DNA from: Agrobacterium vitis
GTDB taxonomy: Bacteria > Pseudomonadota > Alphaproteobacteria > Rhizobiales > Rhizobiaceae
Assembly: GCF_014926405.1 (NCBI RefSeq)
Contig: NZ_JACXXJ020000004.1
Location: forward strand, 1 to 64,000
Reading direction: 5' to 3'
DNA length: 64,000 nt
Shown here: positions 28,241 to 37,806 of the stretch, piece by piece
Layout: every line of letters begins with the position of its first letter
Numbering within the stretch: the stretch's first letter is position 1
Position numbers and translations under genes: made by a program
Notes under the pieces: generated by a model
What the model saw: the letters and a program-made list of their open reading frames with translations, nothing else
The model's database searches: none
What the model was told of the DNA's origin: nothing

Positions 28241-29176
28241 TTACCCTTGATGCGCTGGCCGCGTATGCGGCAGCTCTCCTCTTTCCCTCCTCTCCTTCAA
28301 TTCCTCATTCCAGTCTTCACATCGCGGCCTCAGCCGCGAGAAGTCACACCCCGCGCTGTTGGCCATCTGGCGCAGGCGATCGGCAAAAACCTCACCCTGA
28401 ACGTTGTTGTCGGTCGCGGCCACAAGCCACGCGCCTTCCCCGGAAGCCAGGGTCTCCAACGCCTGAGCGGTCAACGGCGACCAGCCGCCACCGGTGCTGA
28501 CATAAAGCGTGTCGGATCGTGTCTGCTCGATCGCCGCCAGGCTGAGTGCATCGATTGCCGCCTCCGTCACACAGATCCGGCGGGCATCCACCTTTCCAAA
28601 CCGGAAGAGCGCCTTGGCGCCGCCGGTGGAAAACCCGCGCCAGTCCGGACCGCGTTCCTCCCAACCGATGGTGGCGCCAGCCGCATCGACATGTTTTGCC
28701 CACACAGAGCCATATGGACCTTCCCGGAGAACGTCTGCATCGATCGCGGCTGAAATGACTTGCCATGGCAGCGCCCGGTTTTGTCTGAGATAGCTCCACG
28801 TCGCCGATGCGCGCCATGGCCGTTTTCTATAGTTCCAGCGGTCAGGGATAGAAGCATCTGTTTGCGTTTGACGAAAAGGCTTCTCCCAGGTCGCTGCGGT
28901 TGGCTGAAACGCGACGAGATCGCCGACCACCGCCAAGGCCTCGGCAAAGCCGATCCCATGGAGATAGCTTGCGAGCGCGAAAACGTCGCCCTTGGCTTCA
29001 GATCGGGCGTCGAACCATCCCCTGTCATCGTGGATCACAATGACGATGTCGTCGTCGCGCCGGAATTTGACCGCCCGGCGTGTGCTCTCTTTCCGGTCTA
29101 TTGCGAAGCCCTCATGCTCGAGCACTGCTGCGCAGCCCACCCGGGCTCGCAGTTCCTCAATGTCATTTTTATCCAT
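28241..29176 (-). CDS. DUF3991/Toprim domain protein (primase-like)
   Basis: The 311-aa product carries a DUF3991-like N-terminus (LRARVGCAAVLEHEGFAID, RGWFDARSEAKGDVFALAS) and a C-terminal Toprim domain (ICVTEAAIDALSLAAIE, the Glu being the expected catalytic acid; LYVSTGGGW; WLVAATDNNVQGEVFADRL). Toprim proteins act as primases or topoisomerase-like nucleotidyl enzymes. The typical second acidic motif DxD reads ATDNN here, so the second Asp is replaced, and metal binding may be altered. Such proteins accompany conjugation and plasmid genes. Confidence 0.82.
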   Translation of the reverse strand: MDKNDIEELRARVGCAAVLEHEGFAIDRKESTRRAVKFRRDDDIVIVIHDDRGWFDARSEAKGDVFALASYLHGIGFAEALAVVGDLVAFQPTAATWEKPFRQTQTDASIPDRWNYRKRPWRASATWSYLRQNRALPWQVISAAIDADVLREGPYGSVWAKHVDAAGATIGWEERGPDWRGFSTGGAKALFRFGKVDARRICVTEAAIDALSLAAIEQTRSDTLYVSTGGGWSPLTAQALETLASGEGAWLVAATDNNVQGEVFADRLRQMANSAGCDFSRLRPRCEDWNEELKERRERGELPHTRPAHQG

Positions 29177-29355
29177 TTCACTTCCTTTAGCTTTTCTGAC
29201 TGACTGTTCGGACTGGCAGCGCCCAGGCCGCGAAGATGGAAGCGCGCAAGGGCGCGGTTCGCAATGTGCAGATCTGCCGGGAAGGATCGCGGCGAAGCCT
29301 CCCTTGCGCGCGCATCAGCGCAAGCGGCATGCGCTCCCCCGAAGGGGTGATCGGC

Positions 29356-29535
29356 TCAATGAGCCGATCCATAGGCAAAGGGGTCATATTCGTTGATGAT
29401 GGCGTCCTCGTCGCCGTCATACTCGGCGGAAGGCATGACGCCGATTTCACCATCGATTTCGAAGAGGGTGACCGGGACCATCAGGGTCCGGGCAAGATCG
29501 AGTGCGTGGTTTTGTGCGAGGCTGAGATCCGACAT
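29356..29535 (-). CDS. Small acidic plasmid protein, 59 aa
   Basis: Starts at ATG 29535 (MSDLSLAQNHALDLARTL) and ends NEYDPFAYGSAH. It has the sequence style of short conserved proteins from rhizobial plasmids that precede Toprim genes. It is acidic and soluble. Function is unknown; the longer open frame upstream has no such conservation and is not used. Confidence 0.65.
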   Translation of the reverse strand: MSDLSLAQNHALDLARTLMVPVTLFEIDGEIGVMPSAEYDGDEDAIINEYDPFAYGSAH

Positions 29536-30023
29536 GTGATGCTCCATCCAGTGGCGGGGCCGATCCCCGCTCGATGGCGCCCGTTCGATCCGGGCCTGAC
29601 CGCGGTCACCTCGGCGGCGCAGCCAGAGAGGTCGCAGGAACTGCGAACCCCCTGCGGGTTGACCGTCCAAGGACGGGACTGGATTAGGGACGCCAGACAA
29701 GAGAGCTGGGTTTGGCAACGCCATTGGCTGGAGCGGATTGGTATTCGATCTCGCCGCACTGACCTTCGTCTGGATCATCCGGACTGCCATCAACCGGAAT
29801 GACGTGAAAATAGGGAACGGCTTTGTCTTCCAATGTGAGACTTAGGCGCATAGCGTTCGATTTGTCGGACAGGTGTTCATCGATCGCATCATGTGCGACG
29901 GCACACAGGGTGAGACTTTGGCATTGCGTTTAAGACGCAGCGAACGAAGCGTTGCCAACTGGCCCGGTACGCAGCTTCGAGATTTCCTATTCGTGTTAAT
30001 TCTGAATTGACAAACGATAAAGG
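29536..30023. other. Intergenic region between plasmid block and AbiE module
   Basis: No gene is supported. A short perfect hairpin, CCGTCC-AA-GGACGG, lies at 29663-29676. The right end becomes AT-rich and carries a TTGACA (30007-30012) that may be the -35 of the AbiE promoter. Confidence 0.4.
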
Positions 30024-30054
30024 TTTTAAAGTAAACTTGATATTCACTTTGAAA
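30024..30054. promoter_or_regulatory. Candidate AbiEi operator in the AbiE promoter
   Basis: TTTTAAAGTAA (30024-30034) and TCACTTTGAAA (30044-30054) form an inverted repeat with nine of eleven positions pairing and a 9-bp spacer. It lies between a TTGACA and the AbiEi start. AbiEi antitoxins are known to bind inverted repeats in their own promoters and repress it. Confidence 0.5.
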
Positions 30055-30064
30055 TCGTGCCATA

Positions 30065-30919
30065 ATGTCCATTATGAATGAACATCCAACGCCCAAGCTA
30101 AAGCACCTCATCCAATCGGTTCCGCCGGGCTTCCTCATCGATTCGGCTTGGACGGCACGCCATGCGATCTCACGACAATCCGTATCGGCGTATATCAAGC
30201 AGGGTTGGCTTGAGCGGATCGCGACAGGCGTCTACCGACGACCATTTTCGGCAAGAGAAACGGCGCAAGCCGTCACGGGCTGGAAAATTCCCCTGTTATC
30301 CGCGCAATGGATCATGGGGCATGCATTCCACGTTGGAGGTGTGACCGCACTTGGATTGCGCGGCCATTCCCACTACCTGCAGCTCGGCGGCGATACACGC
30401 GTCTATCTCTATGGCTCGGATATCCCTGACTGGCTACTGACAGTGACAACCGATGCCAGGTTCGTCCGGCGAGGTCATGGACTGTTCCCCGACGAGAACA
30501 ACGGCGTCGAGGACAGCGAATTCAGCCTCTCCGATACTCCAGATGAGGAGCTGGCCATGAGCCCGTGGCGCTGGCCTATCAAAATGTCGTCGGCAGAGCG
30601 GGCGATACTGGAGATTCTCGATGAACTTCCGAAGAACGAGAGCTTTCACAACATCGACATGGTGTTTGAGGGAATGGTCAATCTGCGCCCGAAAATGTTG
30701 ACGACGCTGTTGACCCAGTGCCGCAGTGTAAAGGTGAAACGCCTTTTCTTCGTCTATGCCGACAAGCACGCGCATGCGTGGCTCAAGCATATCGACAAAT
30801 CGCAGATCGATATGGGACGCGGCGATCGGGCACTTACCCCAGGCGGCCGGCTTCACCCCATTTATCGCGTAACGGTCCCTGCACACCTGTTGCCAAAGGA
30901 GATTATCGATGGCGCGTGA
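30065..30919 (+). CDS. abiEi: AbiEi-family antitoxin (type IV toxin-antitoxin)
   Basis: The 284-aa product has an N-terminal winged-HTH (FLIDSAWTARHAISRQSVSA, YIKQGWLERIATGVYRRP) and the C-terminal AbiEi antitoxin domain (WIMGHAFHVGGVTALGLRG, SAERAILEILDELPK). Starts ATG 30065 or 30074 are both in frame. In the family, AbiEi represses its operon and counters AbiEii without direct binding, giving abortive infection. The stop overlaps the toxin start by 11 bp. Confidence 0.85.
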   Translation: MSIMNEHPTPKLKHLIQSVPPGFLIDSAWTARHAISRQSVSAYIKQGWLERIATGVYRRPFSARETAQAVTGWKIPLLSAQWIMGHAFHVGGVTALGLRGHSHYLQLGGDTRVYLYGSDIPDWLLTVTTDARFVRRGHGLFPDENNGVEDSEFSLSDTPDEELAMSPWRWPIKMSSAERAILEILDELPKNESFHNIDMVFEGMVNLRPKMLTTLLTQCRSVKVKRLFFVYADKHAHAWLKHIDKSQIDMGRGDRALTPGGRLHPIYRVTVPAHLLPKEIIDGA

Positions 30920-31826
30920 TCGCTATATGCGGCAGGTCGAGCTGCTCGTTAGGACGTTGCCCTACATCGCTCGGCAGGATGTCTTCGCCCTCAAGGGGGG
31001 AACGGCCATCAACCTGTTCTACAGGGATATGCCCCGCCTCTCGGTCGATATCGACCTCACCTACCTTCCCATTGAGGATCGGGAAACGACGCTCACCGGT
31101 ATCGACGCCGCACTTGACCGCATTCGTGACGACCTGCTGAAAAATCTTCGCGGCGTCGACGTCCAGCGTATCGCCGGGGGCGGCAACAATGACACGCGGG
31201 TGCTCGTCCGGCAGGGCACCACTGAAATCAAGATCGAGACCTCGCCGGTCGCGCGTGGAACTGTGCATCCTCCGGCACTGCGGACGGTCACGGATGGCGT
31301 GGCCGAGGCGTTCGGCTTTGCCGAAATGCAGGTCGTGTCCTTCGAGGATCTGTTCGGAGGCAAGCTTCATGCCGCCGTGGACCGCCAGCATCCGCGCGAC
31401 CTCTTCGACGTGAAGCTGCTCTATGATAATGAAGGCCTCACCGATGCGTTGTTTCGGACCTTCCTGATCTACGTCGCAAGCTCCGGCCGCCCCCCGCATG
31501 AGCTGATCAGGCCGTCATTGTCCGCAATCGAAGAAGCCTTCGTGAAAGAATTCGAAGGCATGACCATCGAGCCTGTCAGCCTGATCGAACTGAAAGACGC
31601 ACGAGCCCGGCTGACAGATGACCTTCGAGCCCGCCTCGATGATAAAGCGATGCGGTTCCTGCTTACTCTCCATGATACGGAGCCGGATTTCGACGCCATC
31701 GGGTTGCCACAGGCAGCGGCACTACCGGCAGTACGGTGGAAATTGCTCAATTTAGCAAAGCTGAAGCAGCAGAACCCCGAAAAACACGCCATGCAGCGTG
31801 GGGAGATTGAGAATATGTTTGCTTGA
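30909..31826 (+). CDS. abiEii: AbiEii-family nucleotidyltransferase toxin
   Basis: The 305-aa product has the nucleotidyltransferase core: FALKGGTAINLF (GxT motif), SVDIDLTY (D-x-D metal ligands), then IKIETSP (third strand) and SFEDLFGGKLHAAVDRQHP, typical of AbiEii. These toxins transfer nucleotides to tRNA or other targets and stop growth on phage infection. All recognisable catalytic residues are present and the module appears intact. Confidence 0.87.
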   Translation: MARDRYMRQVELLVRTLPYIARQDVFALKGGTAINLFYRDMPRLSVDIDLTYLPIEDRETTLTGIDAALDRIRDDLLKNLRGVDVQRIAGGGNNDTRVLVRQGTTEIKIETSPVARGTVHPPALRTVTDGVAEAFGFAEMQVVSFEDLFGGKLHAAVDRQHPRDLFDVKLLYDNEGLTDALFRTFLIYVASSGRPPHELIRPSLSAIEEAFVKEFEGMTIEPVSLIELKDARARLTDDLRARLDDKAMRFLLTLHDTEPDFDAIGLPQAAALPAVRWKLLNLAKLKQQNPEKHAMQRGEIENMFA

Positions 31827-32186
31827 GCCCACTGCATTCTCAAGCCCGGCGGGCCGCAGGTTTTGCTCAGTTGTCGAACCAACGCAGCGGACACTACCGG
31901 CATGCGACATCGCGCCACCTGCAGGCGGGCATAGCCCGGAGCAAAACATAGAAGAGCATCGGAGCTTTCAGCATCGCGCCGGCCGAACAGGGCGGGAAAG
32001 CGGGAATTCTCGACATGGATCGCCCGGAAAAGGGGAGCCGCAGGAGCCTTAGCATAGCGCCGCAAAGCGGAAGGCGGGACCGACTGCCCCCGGAAGAAAC
32101 GTTCCATTTCAGTCTGTCGCGAAGGCGGAGCCAACGTCCGAGTTTCACGACACAGTCCGTGACAGCGATCTACTCTTCCCTATCGA
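31827..32186. other. Intergenic region between AbiEii and metallophosphoesterase
   Basis: No gene is supported in either direction. The two flanking genes converge here, so terminators are expected, but no clear stem with a T-run was found. Confidence 0.35.
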
Positions 32187-33071
32187 TTAGTCGGGCCGCC
32201 ACTCGCCGACCTCGATGGAACCGCTCTCGGTCAGTTCGGTACATACGAAGTGTAAAAGCTCATCGTGCCTGATAACGGCGGCGCTCAGCCGGCCAGTCCG
32301 ATACGCTCCGGTATCCAGTGCTATGCGATTTGAGTAAACTTCGGGCCGCAGCGACTTTGTGATCGTGTGACCATGTAAAACGACGTGGTCAAGGACGTCC
32401 ATGTGGTCGAGAAAACCGGCCCTGATCCAGCGCAAGTCGTATTCGTCCTGTTTTGCGAGCAGAATGCCGGGACGTATTCCAGCGTGAACAAAACAGAAGC
32501 GGCCCATTTCCATGAACGTGTGCGCGTTTTCGAGCAAGTTCACATGATGTGGGAAGACGCGGCGGATATCGGCGGCGATATTCTCAAAATCTGGCACCGG
32601 ACGACTGGAATATGCACTCACTGTCGCGACGCCTCCCCAGTCCATCCAATTGACAGCGTCCTCATAGGTGAGAGCACCGCGAAGGAGCTCACGCAGGTAA
32701 AAATCATGATTGCCGAGAATGAGCCGGGAGCCCGGATAGAGATCGAGTGTCAAGCAGACCTGATCGAGTACCTTCGGACTGTGAGGGCCGCGATCGATCA
32801 GATCGCCCAGAAAGATCACGACTGGCTTAGATTGATGATTATTCGCATGGGCGGCAATGTATCCAAGCATGGCTTCGAGAAGATCGGCGCGTCCATGGAC
32901 GTCGGCAATGGCATAGACGGTGGATGGTAAGCTCTCGGTCGGTATCACTACTTTTTCCTGCAGGCGAAGCCAACGCGTGGCGATCGCCCTTATGCTTGCA
33001 ACATGTCGGAGCTTGGAGCGGCGGGGACGGGACCAGGGCCAAACCTCGGCGGTGGCATTCCTATAGGCCAT
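32187..33071 (-). CDS. Metallophosphoesterase (PPP-type serine/threonine phosphatase-like)
   Basis: The 294-aa product has the calcineurin-like motifs: DVHGR, GDLIDRG, GNHD, and later VHAGIRPG and LHGHT. This matches the bacterial PPP family (PrpA/diadenosine tetraphosphatase-like), which coordinates two metal ions and hydrolyses phosphate esters. The first 40 residues are basic and unlike the family; a GTG at about residue 41 is an alternative start. Substrate is unknown and neighbours give no hint. Confidence 0.85.
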   Translation of the reverse strand: MAYRNATAEVWPWSRPRRSKLRHVASIRAIATRWLRLQEKVVIPTESLPSTVYAIADVHGRADLLEAMLGYIAAHANNHQSKPVVIFLGDLIDRGPHSPKVLDQVCLTLDLYPGSRLILGNHDFYLRELLRGALTYEDAVNWMDWGGVATVSAYSSRPVPDFENIAADIRRVFPHHVNLLENAHTFMEMGRFCFVHAGIRPGILLAKQDEYDLRWIRAGFLDHMDVLDHVVLHGHTITKSLRPEVYSNRIALDTGAYRTGRLSAAVIRHDELLHFVCTELTESGSIEVGEWRPD

Positions 33072-33439
33072 GCGGGCGGTGGCACGCTACCAAAAGTGAG
33101 TGTGGCGCGAGATTTTCCGCCCTGCCTATCGCGCGTTCCTGCCATGAACGGAATAGTGCGACCCCATGGGGCATCACAACGTCTCCTCAAAAGAGATCAA
33201 AGAAAATGTGGCCGGCACCAGCCACGTCTACCGTTATTGCAAACCAGTTTCGACCATCGTTTCCACCATGTCGGCATCACGACGCGGATGACTGAGCATG
33301 GCATCCGAGTGGGACGAAGGACGCGCACGAAAAATGCGCCTGATCAAGTTGGCATCTCCGTGGGCATTGACCGCGTCAGCGCTGAGTGTCCCTGTCGCCT
33401 TGCTTTTGAGCGCGTCCCCTCTGTAGCCGCCCACCGCAC
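33072..33439. other. Intergenic region, no gene supported
   Basis: This region lies between the phosphatase and the dnaE2 fragment. It has no frame with family-like sequence, and no repeats were noticed. Confidence 0.35.
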
Positions 33440-34657
33440 TCACTGAAAATTCCGGCTCTTCACCTTCAGCGTGTCGATATGCAAGTCAGGCACGTAAATT
33501 TCCCGCGCCTTGACGCCCATCGGCGGCCGCTCGCGGCTGTCGGGGTTACCCGGCGAACCATGCGCGAACTCGTCGCCACGTCCTGTTGGCACCCGGAAGG
33601 TGTCCCGCTCGCCCAGGCTCGCCAGATCGGCGGTCAGATCGAACATACGTTGCGCCACCAGATGCACGACGCCGCCCTCGCGCTGGATCTTGCCGTTGAT
33701 CGCCATCATTGAGGATCCCAGCACGACGCGGCGCTGTTTTTCGAACAGGCTTGGCCAGACGACAACGTTGGCGACGCCCGTCTCATCCTCGATGGTCATG
33801 AACATCACACCCTTGGCGCTGCCCGGCTTCTGACGGAAGAGAACCAGACCCGCCGTCATCAACCATCGCCCGTCGCGCGCCGATGTCGCCTCGGCACAGG
33901 TGACAATAGTTCGGCGGGTAAGATCCTCGCGCAGGAAGCTGACCGGATGGGCACGCAGTGTCACGCCGGTATGGCCATAGTCCTCGACGACATTGGCGCC
34001 TTCCGTCATTTGCCGAAGCGCCACATCCGGTTCCTGCTGTTCGGCAATCACCGCCCGCTCGCGATCAGCGGCCGCGGCAAACAAAGGTAGGGGTTCGTCA
34101 CGCAAGGCTTTGATCGCCCAGAGCGCATCGCGTCTTTCAAGTTTCAGGGACGGCCGGAACGCATCGGCTTCGGCCAGCTTGACCAGGGAGGCCGACGACA
34201 CGCCGGCGCGCCGCCACATATCGTCGATCGAAACGAAGGGATCGCCGCCGCGCGCCACCGCGATTTTTGCCGCATCCTGTTCGGGCAGCCCCTTTACCAG
34301 ACGCATCCCGAGGCGCACGGCATGGCTGTCGGTCCCCTCGATCTCTTCGAGCGTGCAATCCCATCGCGAACGGTTGATGCAAACCGGCCGGATTACAATA
34401 CCATGGGCCCGGGCATCTGTGACGATCTGGGCGGGCGCGTAGAACCCCATCGGTTGCGCGTTGATGAGGGCGGCACAGAACACATCCGGATAGTGGCATT
34501 TGATATAGGACGAGGCGTAGGCGATCAGAGCAAAGGAAGCGGCATGGCTTTCGGGAAAGCCATAGGAGCCGAAACCCTCGAGCTGCGTGAAGGTCTTTTC
34601 GGCGAATTCCTCGGTGTAGCCATTCTTCACCATCCCCTGAGCGTGGGGTGGACGCAA
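33440..34657 (-). pseudogene. dnaE2: DnaE2/ImuC error-prone polymerase, C-terminal fragment
   Basis: The frame begins within the protein: GMVKNGYTEEFAEKTFTQLEG is the late thumb/finger region, followed by GFGSYGFPESHAASFALIAYA, the HhH region (LPEQDAAKIAVAR) and the OB-fold domain (GLVLFRQKPGSAKGVMFMT) to the normal end. Full DnaE2 is about 1050-1100 aa and has the PHP and catalytic palm domains first; these are missing. Homology stops at about 34640, where an unrelated SDR tail begins on the other strand. The remaining 400 codons are intact but cannot give an active polymerase. The imuA remnant at 39466-39890 shows that a full imuA-imuB-dnaE2 mutagenesis cassette was once present. Confidence 0.85.
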
Positions 34658-34818
34658 GCGTCATCGCCGCCGCAAGCCAGAAAGAAATCCCGATAAGACG
34701 TTATGGGACACCACAAGAATTCGGAGAGGTGGTCGCCTTTCTCGCCAGCGATGAAGCAAGCTATGTTACAGGCATCGCCATGCCCGTCGATGGCGGGCTC
34801 AGCCGTGCGATGCTGTGA
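34639..34818 (+). pseudogene. SDR-family dehydrogenase, C-terminal remnant
   Basis: The plus frame reads IPIRRYGTPQEFGEVVAFLA, SDEASYVTGIAMPVDGGL and ends SRAML with stop at 34816-34818. This is the C-terminal 50 residues of a classical SDR (3-oxoacyl-ACP reductase type). The 5' part is absent; the fragment begins at the breakpoint with the dnaE2 fragment, so both were cut by the same rearrangement. Confidence 0.8.
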
Positions 34819-34879
34819 TCCACTTGTCCTGATCCGACCTGTCGTTACTGTTAATGTTTGAAATGGAAAGACCACGAAA

Positions 34880-35971
34880 TTGACGCCGACGCTTCATCTC
34901 CCCAACCGCCCGTTCTCGCTGGCATCCGATGTTATCTCGATCCCTCGCGCTTACTTCTGGTCTCCTCCCATTATCCTCGCGCTCGCGGCCTTTCTCCTTT
35001 TCTGGGAGGGACCAGGCGTCTATCGCGATTTCCTCATCAACCAGAACCCAGTGGTGGTGGAGGACGGTGATATCCAGGATGGTCAATGCACGACGCGAAA
35101 AGCGATCCTCACCGACTGCAAGGCTCGGCTTGTCTATAACGTCAACGGCCAGAGCTACGACACGAAGGTCGACGTCATGTTCGTCGATTTTCATGTGGGC
35201 GACTATGAAACTGCACTGGTCATTTCGGCAGATCATCCAGAACTGGCAACGATAAGCCTTGGCCTAGACAAGCTCTGGAACCGCATCATAACGCTCGCAA
35301 TCTTCACCCTTGCACTGGGCGGCTTGGGCATCGGCATGATTTTCCTGGCCCTGCGCATTTTAAGGGTTAAGAGCCAGTTACGCCGACCCGCCTTGCTCCA
35401 ACCCGTGCCGGTGGAAATTACCGCCTTCGACCGCAAAAGCAACATTTTTTCCGTTACCTACAACGACAAGATCGCCACCGATAAAACTGGCAGATCCGCT
35501 TACACACGCATGACCCAGGGCGCCGAACCCCTGATCGTCGGCGAAGCCAACGGCAAACTTTTGGGCTTGGCCGTCCGACACGGCACCACGTCCCTGCCCG
35601 TCCTTCTGGATGACCGCCTCCAGCGCGTTGCATTGACCGAAGACGAGCGAACCTCGGCACTGGCACCCTTCGCAGATCACGCCAGTATTGACGACACGCC
35701 AGCTAGCCATCCGCCGAAAAAGACGATGTCGGCCTGGAAAGGCCTGCAAATTTTCTTCGGGACGTTGCTTTTGCTGATCGTCGGCCTGTGCGGTTTTTGG
35801 CTTTGGTATGTGACGACCTCACCCACACAATTTCAATCTCCTGGCATGGACATCAACAATATGATGCCTGCACCAATGAACCGCTGGGGCTGCGATCAGC
35901 TGAAGAAGCGCTTCGGTGAAAACAGAGCACCGTTCGGATGCGCCGCAGCAGATCACATGAGCTGGAAATGA
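34880..35971 (+). CDS. Membrane protein of unknown function, 363 aa
   Basis: The frame starts at TTG 34880. Three hydrophobic spans are visible: around residues 26-44 (AYFWSPPIILALAAFLLFW), 135-158 (IITLAIFTLALGGLGIGMIF) and 293-312 (IFFGTLLLLIVGLCGFWLW). Between the first and second is an exposed domain with a C-x-C-like pair (GQCTTRKAILTDCKARL). The C-terminal tail carries two more Cys. No family is recognised. It sits between two truncated genes and HipBA, so its context is uninformative. Confidence 0.65.
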   Translation: MTPTLHLPNRPFSLASDVISIPRAYFWSPPIILALAAFLLFWEGPGVYRDFLINQNPVVVEDGDIQDGQCTTRKAILTDCKARLVYNVNGQSYDTKVDVMFVDFHVGDYETALVISADHPELATISLGLDKLWNRIITLAIFTLALGGLGIGMIFLALRILRVKSQLRRPALLQPVPVEITAFDRKSNIFSVTYNDKIATDKTGRSAYTRMTQGAEPLIVGEANGKLLGLAVRHGTTSLPVLLDDRLQRVALTEDERTSALAPFADHASIDDTPASHPPKKTMSAWKGLQIFFGTLLLLIVGLCGFWLWYVTTSPTQFQSPGMDINNMMPAPMNRWGCDQLKKRFGENRAPFGCAAADHMSWK

Positions 35972-36151
35972 TGCCGGAGATTCAATTGATTAAAAGGTTG
36001 GAACTTGTAACTGTTAAGTCTTGACTGCAGTTGCTTCATTCTTCAATTCGCGGTGCGTCAGCCAATAAACATATGGGCTCTTGAAGGGATACGAACCGCC
36101 GGCCCGTTGGTCGAGGGACAAAGCGCTGGATATCCGAGACCATTCAACTGC

Positions 36152-37414
36152 TTAAGACACCTGCTCCGCGGCTCTCTGTAGCAAACCAGCCCGACTTGAG
36201 ATGACCTTGCGAATTGCGCTCAGGATGGGATGATTGATCCCCTCGTATGCCAACTCTGCAAGAAGGATATCAGCCTCGCTCACAATCCGTTCCGCCATTT
36301 GGGCAAGGTCGCGAACAAGGATGCGCTGAGAAGATTTGGTTTCCGGCACAAGTGTCGCCCAATGCTTCAGCTGGATCGTGTCGGGCACATCGCGGCCGCC
36401 AATCTTCATGGCGAGCCTCTTTGACAAGCGAGGATAAACGGCCGTGCAAACGACATCGTAGATCGGTGCGAGATCCGGTTCATCGGAGCCATAAAGCAGG
36501 GCGTAGTTCTTGCCGTGGGCATCGGCGTTGCCGACGAGATAATGGAAGATCAGCATGCGGATGAACTGCAACCGATCCGCGACAGGTCTAGCGCAGGCCT
36601 TGTCGATTAGCCCGAGAGCCCGTTCTGTTCCCGGTCCGCCCTCAGTCTCATACTTCAACTCCGGCGGTACGCTAAGGGCCTGGCAGAAGTCCTCCTGATG
36701 CAGGCGCTCGATGATGCCATCTGCAGCCTTCGTCCGATCATAGCGTTCCACCAGGAGAAAAGCAGTGGCTCCACTAAGGCGTATCTCGACATGGGGTACC
36801 GGTAGCTTGAGGCGGGCAGCAAGGCGCATACAAAAATACTCATTCTCCACCGTGCCTTCCAACGCCTGGATGACTGGTTTCAAGATATGGGTCGTTGGTC
36901 GACCATCTCTCGCCAAGGCAATGGAATCTCCATCGACAATGACCGCCAGTTTGTCCTGCGCGCCGGCGAGCGATAGGCGAATGCCTTCGTCTCCACCAAG
37001 CAAAGGCCGTGTCCGCAGCCTGCTGAGAATTTCATCCAGACGTTCCGGAGTGAGAGTTTCCGCTTGGGACTGGCCGGAAGGTTCGGGCGCAGTACCAGTG
37101 GGGTAGAGTGACAAGGCCCCTGCACATTCGCCACCGATAACTTCCAACAGTCCAAAAGCGTTGCCTGCCGAAAGGCCTAGCGCCCCAGCAAGCCGTTGCC
37201 GTGCGCCCTCGTCCGGCAACAGCCCGGAGAAAAAAGGGCGCACCACCTGGTCACCAAATGGTTCCTCTTGCAGGGGCATTGAGAAGGATATCGCCCGCGA
37301 TCTTTGGTTCAGGAGGTACGCGCCATCATAGGCGAAAGTCAGCAGGCCGTCGTCAAGCCGGGCGAGCACGCCGGCCTTGGTGTCGCGAAAATAGACGTCT
37401 AATACGCGGGTCAT
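36152..37414 (-). CDS. hipA: HipA-type toxin kinase
   Basis: The 420-aa product has the HipA N-terminal domain (VLDVYFRDTKAGVLARLDDG, PFFSGLLPDEGARQRLA), the GECAGALSLYP loop and the kinase core (SLAGAQDKLAVI, THILKP, EYFCMRLAARL, LVERYDR, HQEDFCQALS, GNADAHGKNYALL with the catalytic Asp, and YDV metal-binding motif). HipA phosphorylates glutamyl-tRNA synthetase and induces growth arrest. All recognised catalytic residues are present. The start overlaps the hipB stop (ATGA), the usual operon arrangement. Confidence 0.92.
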   Translation of the reverse strand: MTRVLDVYFRDTKAGVLARLDDGLLTFAYDGAYLLNQRSRAISFSMPLQEEPFGDQVVRPFFSGLLPDEGARQRLAGALGLSAGNAFGLLEVIGGECAGALSLYPTGTAPEPSGQSQAETLTPERLDEILSRLRTRPLLGGDEGIRLSLAGAQDKLAVIVDGDSIALARDGRPTTHILKPVIQALEGTVENEYFCMRLAARLKLPVPHVEIRLSGATAFLLVERYDRTKAADGIIERLHQEDFCQALSVPPELKYETEGGPGTERALGLIDKACARPVADRLQFIRMLIFHYLVGNADAHGKNYALLYGSDEPDLAPIYDVVCTAVYPRLSKRLAMKIGGRDVPDTIQLKHWATLVPETKSSQRILVRDLAQMAERIVSEADILLAELAYEGINHPILSAIRKVISSRAGLLQRAAEQVS

Positions 37415-37638
37415 GATCGCAAACTCTGGCGACGCCCGACCGAAACAATAAGGCCAAGACCGGCCAAGACTTGCATCGCACGGCCAATCTGGCAGCTCTC
37501 TTTGCCGGCCTCGAGTTCACGCAGAAAACGTACGCCCACGCCAATCACCCCGGCGAGTTGCTCCTGGGTTAACCCTTGCTGTTTGCGCTCCTGACGGATC
37601 AAAATGCCGAGGCTTTTTGTATCTTTGATGTTTTCCAT
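37411..37638 (-). CDS. hipB: HipB-type HTH antitoxin
   Basis: The 75-aa protein starts at ATG 37638 (MENIKDTKSLGILIRQERK) and contains an HTH_3 domain (LTQEQLAGVIGVGVRFLRE) and a short beta end (GLGLIVSVGRR). Family length is 70-90 aa. HipB neutralises HipA and represses the operon cooperatively at several operators; regular boxes are visible upstream. Confidence 0.87.
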   Translation of the reverse strand: MENIKDTKSLGILIRQERKQQGLTQEQLAGVIGVGVRFLRELEAGKESCQIGRAMQVLAGLGLIVSVGRRQSLRS

Positions 37639-37647
37639 AATCACCCC

Positions 37648-37754
37648 TATCGGGACGATTATATCAGCGAAAGCTACAAATGGAAGCGAAAAGAACCGAT
37701 CGGGATGATTTGCAGGTTTTCTTGCTCGCAGTGTCGAAATAGACCCGTTCGGGA
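37648..37754. promoter_or_regulatory. Three regularly spaced candidate HipB boxes
   Basis: TCGGGA occurs on the plus strand at 37650, 37700 and 37749, 50 and 49 bp apart, close to five helical turns each. The first two sit in nearly identical 11-bp elements, ATCGGGACGAT (37649-37659) and ATCGGGATGAT (37699-37709). The third lies in CCCGTTCGGG (37744-37753). They are directly upstream of hipB. Confidence 0.55.
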
Positions 37755-37806
37755 GCAATGAACCAAAGGCAAAGGCCGCATTCACGTTCACTGCTTGAAG
37801 CAATTC

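Noticed and set aside
31469..32134. 221-codon minus-strand frame spanning the end of AbiEii
   Set aside because: It covers the coding end of a well-supported toxin gene and has no conserved features.
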